Part shown: in pieces, positions 42,431 through 48,261 of the stretch
How positions within the stretch are numbered: the first letter of the stretch is position 1
How the letters are laid out: each line of letters begins with the position of its first letter
DNA from: an uncultured Peptostreptococcus sp.
GTDB lineage: Bacteria > Bacillota > Clostridia > Peptostreptococcales > Peptostreptococcaceae
Length of the DNA: 48,261 bases
Direction: 5' to 3'
Assembly (NCBI GenBank): GCA_900759325.1
Contig: CAAEUW010000061.1
Location: 1-48,261, forward strand
The notes under the pieces: model-generated
What the model saw: the letters and a program-made list of their open reading frames with translations, nothing else
What the model was told of the DNA's origin: nothing
The model's database searches: none
Made by a program: the position numbers and the translations under genes

Positions 42431-43427
42431 TTGTAAAAGCCTCATCAACATTTAATGCTTTTTTAATTAGGCCATTGTCCTGCATGAACTTAGCATAGTT
42501 TTTCCATACTTCTGCTTTCATCTGACCCCATTTTTGTGCGTCGTCCTTGTATAGCTTGGCCAAGTATTCTTGGCTTGCCTTTACTAGGTCCTTGTCAAGC
42601 TCTGGTACAGCCTTTGAAAGAATATCTGCTGCCCCACTAGGATCTTTGATAGCCTCTTCATAGCCCTTACTTGTTGCTGCCATAAATTTTTTGACAAGTT
42701 CTGGATTTTCCTTTATTGTCTTATTGTTTGTGATTATTATTGGTGTATAGTAATCTAGGGCTGGATCAATATCCTTGATAGGAATATAGTCAAGCTTGAC
42801 ATTCTTTAATCTTGCTTCAACACCTGTCCAGGCATCAAATACCCAGGCGAAGTCGATATTTTTCTTAGTAGCAGTAAAGTAGTCGTCCTTACCAATATCT
42901 ACCCTCTTTAGCTTATTGAAGTCTGCACCCTTTTTTTTCATGGCTAGCTTTATTATAGCCTCTTCCGATGGTGATCCCCAACCACCGTAAGTTTTACCCT
43001 CAAAATCTTTAGCAGTCTTTATATTCTTTTCAACTGGAGCAGCGAAGCCTGATGTATTATGCTGGATAATCGTAGCAATAGCCTTTACTGGAAGAGGGTC
43101 CTTTTCTCTTGTAAGAGCATAAGTTACGTCCTCCTGGTAGCTAACACCGAATTGGGCCTTGTCACTAGCAACAAGAGTTGCCGCGTCACTGTCAGATGGC
43201 TGTATTATTTCCAGGTCGATACCCTGGTCCTTATAGTAGCCCTTTTCCTTGGCTAGATAGATACCAGTGTGGTTAGTGTTAGGCGTATAATCAAGGACAA
43301 GGGTAACTTTTTCTAGCTTGTCACCTTCCCCACTCTTAGATGCATTATTTTCGCCTGAACAAGCAGATAAACCAGCTATAGCTAGTAGTCCTACCAAGGC
43401 GAGTGATAAAATTTTCTTTGCTTTCAT
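42411..43427 (-). CDS. thiY: Thiamine-precursor ABC transporter, substrate-binding lipoprotein (NMT1/THI5-like)
   Basis: Extracellular binding protein for a hydroxymethylpyrimidine-type precursor, probably formylaminopyrimidine or HMP; the ligand is inferred from the family. The 338-residue protein has a lipoprotein signal with the lipobox LSAC and Cys23. The mature NMT1/THI5 domain opens with VTLVLDYTPNTNHTGIYLAKEKGYYKDQG and contains the YQEDVTYAL and GWGSPSEE segments. GGAGG lies 6 bases before ATG 43427. It follows thiX by two bases and overlaps thiZ. Confidence 0.9.
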   Translation of the reverse strand: MKAKKILSLALVGLLAIAGLSACSGENNASKSGEGDKLEKVTLVLDYTPNTNHTGIYLAKEKGYYKDQGIDLEIIQPSDSDAATLVASDKAQFGVSYQEDVTYALTREKDPLPVKAIATIIQHNTSGFAAPVEKNIKTAKDFEGKTYGGWGSPSEEAIIKLAMKKKGADFNKLKRVDIGKDDYFTATKKNIDFAWVFDAWTGVEARLKNVKLDYIPIKDIDPALDYYTPIIITNNKTIKENPELVKKFMAATSKGYEEAIKDPSGAADILSKAVPELDKDLVKASQEYLAKLYKDDAQKWGQMKAEVWKNYAKFMQDNGLIKKALNVDEAFTNEFLPK

Positions 43428-43429
43428 AT

Positions 43430-44191
43430 TTACCTCCATTTAATAAGTATTTTTTTAAATATTGAAATAAGTCCTACAAATAGTAAACTAAATAAAACGA
43501 CTAATAAAGTACAGGCAAACACCTTATCAAGGGCATAGGAAGACTTAGCCCTAACCATATAAACCCCCAAGCCTGCACTTCCACCCAACCACTCAGCAAC
43601 AGTTGCCGCTATAAAGGCATAAGTAGATGAAATCTTTAGACCTGTAAAAAACTTATCCATAGCCATTGGGAATTTGAGGTGGACAAAGGTTTTAAGCCTG
43701 TTGGCCTTCATAATTTTAAATAAATTTAGAAGGTCCCTGTCTATACTGTCCATACCATCTATAAAATTGATTAGCATAGGGAAAAAGCAGGTTAAGATAA
43801 CACATATAACCTTCGATTTAATTCCAAAGCCAAACCAAATAACAAGAAGTGGTGCTATTGTGATAGTTGGTATCATCTGAGTTACATACATGATTGGATG
43901 AAAACATTTTTTTATAAAAGGCACGAAGTCCATTATCATACCAATAAGGAGTGATATGATTACAGACATGAAAAGACCAATTACTGTTTCTTTTAGGGTC
44001 ACCTTGCTGTGCATGGCTAGGACCTGCCAATCATTTACAAACTCTAAATATATATCCTTTGGGCTAGGTAGTATATAGGATGGTACAGAAAACTTGACCA
44101 CTGTAATTTCCCATATAATTATTATCCCAATAAAGGTTGCCAGAGGGTAGGCAATATTTTTTAATTTATCTATGGTGCTTAAGTTTTTCAT
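43430..44191 (-). CDS. thiX: Thiamine-precursor ABC transporter, permease
   Basis: Membrane channel of the importer. The 253-residue protein has about six transmembrane helices; the EAA-loop-like segment LKFPMAMDKFFTGLKISSTYAFIAATVAEWLGG near 180-215 couples to the ATPase. ATG 44191 is used; GGGTGG lies upstream, within the end of the preceding gene, which it overlaps by 26 bases. The conserved SxxxA-type permease features and neighbours make it ThiX rather than a nitrate or sulfonate permease. Confidence 0.88.
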   Translation of the reverse strand: MKNLSTIDKLKNIAYPLATFIGIIIIWEITVVKFSVPSYILPSPKDIYLEFVNDWQVLAMHSKVTLKETVIGLFMSVIISLLIGMIMDFVPFIKKCFHPIMYVTQMIPTITIAPLLVIWFGFGIKSKVICVILTCFFPMLINFIDGMDSIDRDLLNLFKIMKANRLKTFVHLKFPMAMDKFFTGLKISSTYAFIAATVAEWLGGSAGLGVYMVRAKSSYALDKVFACTLLVVLFSLLFVGLISIFKKILIKWR

Positions 44192-44456
44192 CAATAGACA
44201 ACCCACCCTTTTTTTGGTCTATTCTAAAAATTGTTATAACTCTCTCGCAACCTAATTCAAATGGAACAAGGTGGACTTTTTTCGCTAGTTCGAACACCTT
44301 ATCCAGATCTCCCTCTACAGTTGTTGAATTGGCACCTATTTCATATTTAAGCCCACTCTTTTTAATAAGCTCTATACACTCATCTACAACCCTATACATC
44401 TCCTCTTCACTCCCATAAGGCCTTAAGGGCATTACTGCTATATCTCCTAATACCAT
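44166..44456 (-). CDS. Thiamine/HMP-binding protein, MTH1187/YkoF family
   Basis: Small cytoplasmic protein expected to bind thiamine or its hydroxymethylpyrimidine moiety. The 96-residue protein matches the single-domain MTH1187 family: a ferredoxin-like fold with GDIAVMPLRPYGSE, SGLKYEIGANSTTVEGDLD and the C-terminal ERVITIFRIDQKKGG. ATG 44456 is chosen because AAGGAG lies 9 bases upstream; an ATG at 44465 touches that site. First gene after the TPP riboswitch and overlapping thiX, so it is part of the transport operon; it may buffer or deliver the imported ligand. Confidence 0.85.
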   Translation of the reverse strand: MVLGDIAVMPLRPYGSEEEMYRVVDECIELIKKSGLKYEIGANSTTVEGDLDKVFELAKKVHLVPFELGCERVITIFRIDQKKGGLSIDEKLKHHR

Positions 44457-44480
44457 AACTATCATCTCCTTTTATTTAAT

Positions 44481-44504
44481 AAAAAAGTCCCACTAGTGTG
44501 AGAC
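44481..44504 (-). terminator. Riboswitch expression-platform terminator
   Basis: Minus strand: GTCTCAC-ACTA-GTGGGAC (44504-44487; one G-U) followed by TTTTTT. It lies 4 bases after the TPP aptamer and 25 before the first start codon, so ligand binding should cause early termination. Confidence 0.9.
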
Positions 44505-44508
44505 AAAA

Positions 44509-44577
44509 ATTCCAACACTGGCATTATCCAATGAGTTTAAGGGTCGAAATAAATCCTCTCAGCAAAAGCTCCCCTTT
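44509..44577 (-). promoter_or_regulatory. TPP riboswitch (THI element)
   Basis: On the minus strand the aptamer reads GGGGAGC (44574-44568), GCTGAGAGG (44563-44555), GACCCTTAAA (44545-44536) and GGATAATGCCAG (44529-44518), then TTGGAA, the conserved order of thiamine pyrophosphate aptamers (CTGAGA; ACCC...; GATAATGCCAGCG). It is followed at once by a terminator and then the thiamine-transport genes. Confidence 0.94.
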
Positions 44578-44638
44578 TAAATTTTCTTTTTTTGTAGATT
44601 TATCAAATCAGAAAAATATAAGATAAGCTACCCTTACA

Positions 44639-44649
44639 ATTATATCATA
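44639..44649 (-). promoter_or_regulatory. Promoter of the TPP-riboswitch operon, extended -10
   Basis: Minus-strand TATGATATAAT, the same 11-mer as at gltX, topB, degV and the HesB-like gene. Transcription would start near 44632, about 55 bases before the aptamer. No clear -35; the site is just past the NUDIX gene stop. Confidence 0.55.
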
Positions 44650-44668
44650 TATATAGTCTAAAGAATAG

Positions 44669-45271
44669 CTATATTAGTTTTTTTGAAAAACTGTTCACTA
44701 TATTTGCTGTAATACCCCATATCACAATCTCCCCTATCTTGTAGAAGGAAATAGGATACTTATATGACCCCCAGTGGTATGATTCGGGTATATTCATTTC
44801 CTCAAATGGGAAATCAGGACTCGGCTCTATACGGACAGTGTTTTTAAGAACAAGGGGCTCATTTTCTAGGAAATAGCTAATTGGAAGAGTAAACAAGCAC
44901 TCCACCTCATCATTTTTTATATCCAGGTTAAAGTTCCTATCTATCTCTGCAAGAAAACAGTGTATTAGGCCTCTTCCTGGAGCCACATAGGTATCAAGCT
45001 TGGTGATGATTTTCACCTGGTCTGGGCTACATGACATTTCTTCAGAGAACTCTCTTATTGCAGTGTCATAAGGTGTTTCGCCTTCCTCTAGTTGACCACC
45101 TGGGAAGGAAACTTCACCTGGCTGAACCTTCAGCCTTTTATTCCTAACCTGAAAAATGAGGTGCTGGTCACCGTCTATCTCAATAACGGGTACGACAATG
45201 GAGTAGGTCTTATTCTCTTGACCTATAAAGCCAGGCTCTTTGTTTTTGAAAATTTCATTTAAATCAAACAT
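44669..45271 (-). CDS. NUDIX hydrolase, CoA-pyrophosphatase (NudL) type
   Basis: Probably hydrolyses CoA or a related nucleoside diphosphate derivative. The 200-residue protein has the pre-box KRLKVQPGEVSFPGG, which resembles the NudL family signature, and the NUDIX box GGQLEEGETPYDTAIREFSEEMSC with the metal-binding REFSEE; the Gly after EE is replaced by Ser. GGAGG sets the start. A perfect 11-bp inverted repeat lies about 50 bases upstream. Alternatives are other NUDIX substrates; the pre-box favours CoA. Confidence 0.82.
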   Translation of the reverse strand: MFDLNEIFKNKEPGFIGQENKTYSIVVPVIEIDGDQHLIFQVRNKRLKVQPGEVSFPGGQLEEGETPYDTAIREFSEEMSCSPDQVKIITKLDTYVAPGRGLIHCFLAEIDRNFNLDIKNDEVECLFTLPISYFLENEPLVLKNTVRIEPSPDFPFEEMNIPESYHWGSYKYPISFYKIGEIVIWGITANIVNSFSKKLI

Positions 45272-45321
45272 TAACTTCCTCCTTAGTCCAAATCTATTGA
45301 ATTTAACTAGTCACTTATCTC

Positions 45322-45348
45322 ATATGGTATACACCTAGTATACCATAT
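45322..45348. repeat. Perfect 11-bp inverted repeat upstream of NUDIX gene
   Basis: ATATGGTATAC (45322-45332), ACCTA, GTATACCATAT (45338-45348). There is no T run; its position 51-77 bases before the start fits an operator. Confidence 0.7.
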
Positions 45349-45497
45349 CAAATATATAGCCACTATATAAATTTATAATTGTTTATCATATTTTATTAAC
45401 TTCCTAGATAGGCCTATTCCTATAATCACTGAAACCAGGACAATTAAACTGTATGCACATATTTCCTTGTAAGGTTAGATAGCTTTCATATAAACAA

Positions 45498-45533
45498 AAA
45501 AGACCAATTATGGTCTAGTCCAAAATTAGTCTT
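45498..45533 (-). terminator. Terminator after the serine recombinase gene
   Basis: Two 15-base arms (45498-45512, 45519-45533) pair at 14 of 15 positions counting one G-U; the minus-strand tail is TTTTTTG. Confidence 0.85.
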
Positions 45534-45560
45534 TATAAATTCACATTAATAATATAATTC

Positions 45561-46127
45561 CTATTTTATTGCCTGCTTCTTTGCTCTTATAAGGGTACTC
45601 TTCGATATGCCGGTCAATTCCTCTACCTTCTTATAAGAATAAGAGTTTAGCATATCTAAGGCTTCCTGGATTTGTTCCTCGCTAAACTTCTTAGGCCTGC
45701 CTTCTTTAAAGCCACTTGTTTTTTTAGCCTTGTTCTTGCCAGACTGGATTCTTTCTACTAATAGTGCCTTATCAAAATTGTTAACAGCACAAAGGGTCTT
45801 GAATAGGATATTACCTAAAATTGAAAAATCAACAAGTCCTATATTTAGAATATGAATAGATGCCTGCTTGTCTCTTATAGAGGCAATAATATCAACTGCA
45901 TCGCCAATGGAAGTGGCAAACCTGTCTAACTGGGTAACCACCAATATGTCTTCTGGGTTTAATAAATTAATTATCTTTTCAAATTCTGGTTTCACATTCA
46001 TATCAAGTGATGACTCTTTAAATATGATGCTGTCATAGTATCTCTCTTTTATAAGATCTTCTTGCTCTTCTAAATATCCAAGCTCTATTTGCTTGCTCGT
46101 AGTCGCCCTACAATAACCATAAATCAA
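45561..46127 (-). CDS. Small serine recombinase (resolvase/invertase family), altered active site
   Basis: The 188-residue protein has a resolvase-type catalytic domain (IYGYCRATTSKQ near the start; ILVVTQLDRFATSIGDAVDI with the conserved DR...S region; long helix near residue 115) and a C-terminal helix-turn-helix (EGRPKKFSEEQIQEALDML...GISKSTLIRA). The nucleophile Ser of the usual YxRVST is Thr here (CRATT), which may cripple cleavage. A TTG start at 46127 is chosen: AGGAGG lies 8 bases before it, and an upstream GTG touches that site. No transposase adjoins. It may be a plasmid/transposon relic or a DNA-binding regulator. Confidence 0.8.
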   Translation of the reverse strand: MIYGYCRATTSKQIELGYLEEQEDLIKERYYDSIIFKESSLDMNVKPEFEKIINLLNPEDILVVTQLDRFATSIGDAVDIIASIRDKQASIHILNIGLVDFSILGNILFKTLCAVNNFDKALLVERIQSGKNKAKKTSGFKEGRPKKFSEEQIQEALDMLNSYSYKKVEELTGISKSTLIRAKKQAIK

Positions 46128-46195
46128 GTGCCACACCTCCTTTGATACTCATGTTCATAACTTATGATTTTTTAATTCTATATCCTAACAAAATC

Positions 46196-46225
46196 ATTAT
46201 AACATACTTTACCCATAAAATACAA
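46196..46225 (-). promoter_or_regulatory. Serine recombinase promoter
   Basis: Minus strand: TTGTAT (46225-46220), 18-bp spacer, TATAAT (46201-46196) with an extended TGT. The -35 touches the end of the 18-bp inverted repeat. Confidence 0.6.
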
Positions 46226-46270
46226 TTAGTAATATTCAAAAATTAAAAAATATTTTTGAATATTACTAAT
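46225..46270. repeat. Perfect 18-bp inverted repeat
   Basis: ATTAGTAATATTCAAAAA (46225-46242), a 10-bp A-T spacer, and its exact reverse complement (46253-46270). It lies 98-143 bases upstream of the recombinase start, directly against its promoter; candidate recombination or operator site. Confidence 0.85.
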
Positions 46271-46284
46271 GAAGTGTTGTAAAT

Positions 46285-46336
46285 TTATGGTTACAATAAA
46301 TGGCTTTTGGTTAAGACCAATTTGTTGTAATCATAA
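46285..46336. repeat. Nested inverted repeat
   Basis: TTATGGTTACAA (46285-46296) and TTGTAATCATAA (46325-46336) match with one G-U, enclosing a smaller TTGGT-TAAG-ACCAA hairpin (46307-46320). No T run. Confidence 0.6.
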
Positions 46337-46413
46337 GTCTAATCTTATTTTATTAGAATTTTGTAAAATTTATTTTATAAGTTAGGTTTATAAGTGTCAG
46401 TAATTATACCTAT

Positions 46414-46438
46414 AAAAAGCTTGAAATCAAGGCTTTTA
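46414..46438 (-). terminator. Terminator after the ABC-F gene
   Basis: Minus strand: AAAAGCCTTGA pairs with TCAAGCTTTT (one bulge), then a T-rich tail TATAGG. Confidence 0.7.
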
Positions 46439-46481
46439 GATATATTTGATACTTTTGATACCAAACATAAAACTTGTGCAC

Positions 46482-48101
46482 CTACTGCTGAACGATTTTC
46501 TTCAATAGATCTTGTATTTCTTCGCTTTCTATAAAATCTTCAAAGTTAGTCTTTCTGTCTAAGATTCCATTTTCACCTATAAATATAATCCTGTTAGCTA
46601 TAGATGATATAAACTGGTGGTCGTGTGAAGTAAATAGAAGGACACCCTTGTAGTCCTCTAAGGCCTTATTGACCGAAGTTATAGATTCTAGGTCTAAGTG
46701 GTTTGTAGGATCATCCAGCATAAGTACATTTGCATTTGATAGCATTAGCTTTGATAACATACACCTTACCTTCTCTCCTCCGCTTAATACTTGAGCTTCC
46801 TTAAGGGCCTCATCTCCACTAAATAGCATCCTACCAAGAAAACCTCTAATATATGACTCACTCTTCTCTTCTGAATACTGTCTTAGCCAGTCTACCAGGG
46901 ATAATTCACATCCTTCAAAGTACTCATTGTGGTTTTTTGGCATATAGTCCTGAGATGTAGTCACACCCCACTTAAAGTTACCTTCGAAATCTGTATCCCT
47001 TTCAGAAAGTATATTAAATAGGGCTGTTGCTGCAGCGTCATCACCCATAAATACAACCTTGTCATCATTTTCTAGCCTAAAAGATATATCATCTAGAACC
47101 TTTACTCCATCTATTACCTTAGTAATATTATGAACCTCAAGAACCTCATTACCAATTTCTCTTTCTGGCTTGAAGGCTACATATGGATACTTCCTTCTAG
47201 AAGGCTGTATTTCCTCTATATTAAGCTTTTCCAGCTGTTTCTTCCTAGATGTTGCCTGCTTAGCCTTAGAGGCGTTAGAAGAGAACCTAGCGATAAATTC
47301 CTTTAACTGGGCAATCTTTTCTTCGGCCTTCTTATTCTGGTCCTTCATTAGCTGTAGTGCCAACTGACTTGATTCATACCAGAAATCATAGTTACCAGTG
47401 TATAACTGTATTTTACCAAAGTCTACATCAACTATATGTGTACATATTGTATTCAAGAAATGCCTGTCGTGGGATACTACTATTACTATTGTTTCATCTA
47501 GCCCAATTATGAACTCATTAAGCCACTTTATTGATGCATAATCTAAGTGGTTGGTTGGCTCGTCCAAAAGAAGTATTTCAGGTGATCCGAAAAGGGCCTG
47601 GGCCAATAATACCTTAACCTTTTCAGCGCCTGTTAGGTCTGCCATTAGTGAGTAATGTAGGTCTTTCTCAATGCCCAATCCCATTAGGATTTTTTCAGCA
47701 TTAGTTTCGGCATCCCAACCATCAAGCTCAGCAAATTCACCCTCTAGCTCTGCAGCCTTTATTCCGTCTTCATCAGTAAACTCTTCTTTCATATATAGGG
47801 CGTCCTTTTCCTTCATAATATTCCATAGCCTTTCGTGTCCCATTATTACTGTATCAAGGACAGAGGTTTGGTCATATTTAAAGTGGTCCTGCTTTAGGAC
47901 GGACATTCTTTCTTTGTCAGTAATTGATATTACACCTGTATTAGGCTCAATTTCACCAGATAAGATCTTCAAGAAAGTAGACTTTCCTGCACCATTTGCC
48001 CCAATCACTCCATAGCAGTTACCCTTTGTGAATTTTAGATTTACATCCTTATATAGCTCCTTGTCGCCAAATCTTAGGCCGACATCTGTTACCTGTAACA
48101 T
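46482..48101 (-). CDS. ABC-F family ATPase (YkpA/YbiT-like)
   Basis: A soluble twin ABC ATPase that likely acts on the ribosome rather than as a transporter. The 539-residue protein has no membrane segment. The first cassette has Walker A GANGAGKST and Walker B EILLLDEPTNHLD. A basic coiled linker follows (FIARFSSNASKAKQATSRKKQLEKL). The second cassette has the signature LSGGEKVRC and Walker B VLMLDDPTNHLD. The first signature is LTGAEK instead of LSGGE. Walker A of the second cassette is also altered (VVFMGDDAAATALF). The opening resembles the YkpA/YbiT group. ATG 48101 follows GAGGAG. A role in antibiotic resistance is possible but not indicated. Confidence 0.88.
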   Translation of the reverse strand: MLQVTDVGLRFGDKELYKDVNLKFTKGNCYGVIGANGAGKSTFLKILSGEIEPNTGVISITDKERMSVLKQDHFKYDQTSVLDTVIMGHERLWNIMKEKDALYMKEEFTDEDGIKAAELEGEFAELDGWDAETNAEKILMGLGIEKDLHYSLMADLTGAEKVKVLLAQALFGSPEILLLDEPTNHLDYASIKWLNEFIIGLDETIVIVVSHDRHFLNTICTHIVDVDFGKIQLYTGNYDFWYESSQLALQLMKDQNKKAEEKIAQLKEFIARFSSNASKAKQATSRKKQLEKLNIEEIQPSRRKYPYVAFKPEREIGNEVLEVHNITKVIDGVKVLDDISFRLENDDKVVFMGDDAAATALFNILSERDTDFEGNFKWGVTTSQDYMPKNHNEYFEGCELSLVDWLRQYSEEKSESYIRGFLGRMLFSGDEALKEAQVLSGGEKVRCMLSKLMLSNANVLMLDDPTNHLDLESITSVNKALEDYKGVLLFTSHDHQFISSIANRIIFIGENGILDRKTNFEDFIESEEIQDLLKKIVQQ

Positions 48102-48232
48102 AGTATCTCCTCTCAATTTATATCAAATATTTTTTCTCAAGATAAAGGACTATTGAATACGTACATAAGGCTCTATGTCAAATAACGTTGGTGATAATTT
48201 AAATCAATAAAATCTATTAAATTATGCGGCAG

Positions 48233-48261
48233 CATCCATAGCAAACTTATAGCTATGGATG
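48233..48261. repeat. Inverted repeat at the window edge
   Basis: CATCCATAGC (48233-48242) and GCTATGGATG (48252-48261) form a perfect 10-bp stem with a 9-nt loop. The helix may continue outside the window, where a partner of GCGGCAG (48226-48232) would lie; probably a terminator of a neighbouring gene. Confidence 0.6.

Larger units (their letters stand above)
45272..45560. other. Intergenic region with operator-like repeat
   Basis: No gene. It contains the inverted repeat ATATGGTATAC-N5-GTATACCATAT (45322-45348) upstream of the NUDIX gene and the serine recombinase terminator (45498-45533). Confidence 0.6.
46128..46481. other. Intergenic region upstream of the serine recombinase gene
   Basis: No credible gene. 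It contains the recombinase promoter, a perfect 18-bp inverted repeat (46225-46270), a second nested inverted repeat (46285-46336) and the ABC-F terminator (46414-46438). Confidence 0.6.

Noticed and set aside
46287..46385. Short frame beginning MVTINGFW upstream of the recombinase
   Set aside because: No ribosome site and it coincides with the nested inverted repeat.
1..48261. CRISPR arrays, tRNA or rRNA genes, insertion sequences
   Set aside because: I saw no regularly spaced repeats, cloverleaf candidates, rRNA motifs or transposase genes.

Overview
The window looks like chromosomal core DNA of a low-GC, anaerobic Clostridia-class Firmicute. GltX, PurF, the mutS-mutL-miaA-lyase cluster, stand-alone IspH, NfnAB and an oxygen-sensitive class III ribonucleotide reductase together suggest Peptostreptococcaceae, perhaps Peptostreptococcus. 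That assignment is inference from gene content, protein character and AT-rich, AGG-rich coding; no rRNA is present to settle it. I see no rRNA, tRNA, CRISPR array, prophage or insertion sequence. The only recombination genes are one tyrosine recombinase and one small serine recombinase.

Layout. 54-8546 (+): gltX; purF alone between two terminators; topB; then a three-gene unit of a TtcA-like tRNA thiolase, a DnaQ-type exonuclease and a GT51 peptidoglycan glycosyltransferase. 8720-9574 (-): a two-domain sulfurtransferase. 9957-14931 (+): the nfnA-nfnB bifurcating transhydrogenase, a lipoprotein, rluB and an RpiR regulator. 15022-21619 (+): histidine phosphatase, BaiN-like flavoprotein, cmk, plsC, ispH, ftsH and a DUF2628-like membrane protein, tightly packed up to one strong terminator. 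21775-23700 (-): lexA with a textbook SOS box, and a XerC/D-like recombinase upstream of it. 23880-26732 (+): threonine aldolase and a citrate synthase with a long leader. 26930-33175 (-): DegV, an HExxH membrane protein, trmB, a HesB-like Fe-S protein, nrdG and nrdD. 33852-34349 (+): ProX-type aminoacyl-tRNA deacylase. 34554-41518 (-): mutS, mutL, miaA and a methionine-gamma-lyase-like PLP enzyme. 41705-44456 (-): a thiamine-precursor ABC transporter operon under a TPP riboswitch. 44669-48101 (-): NUDIX hydrolase, serine recombinase and an ABC-F ATPase.

How they work together. Most genes are housekeeping: translation and tRNA modification (gltX, ttcA-like, trmB, miaA, rluB, proX-like, ABC-F), DNA repair and topology (mutSL, lexA, topB), the envelope (GT51, plsC, ispH) and anaerobic nucleotide and redox metabolism (nrdDG, nfnAB, purF). 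The regulatory DNA is the most informative part. It holds a complete TPP riboswitch with terminator, a LexA box across the lexA -35, three phased NrdR-like boxes upstream of nrdD, repeated TACGAA motifs in the purF promoter, an unusual structured leader before citrate synthase, and a perfect 18-bp inverted repeat beside the serine recombinase promoter. I found no clearly new multi-gene system. The best leads are the recombinase with its inverted repeat, the nrdD/proX intergenic region and the citrate synthase leader.
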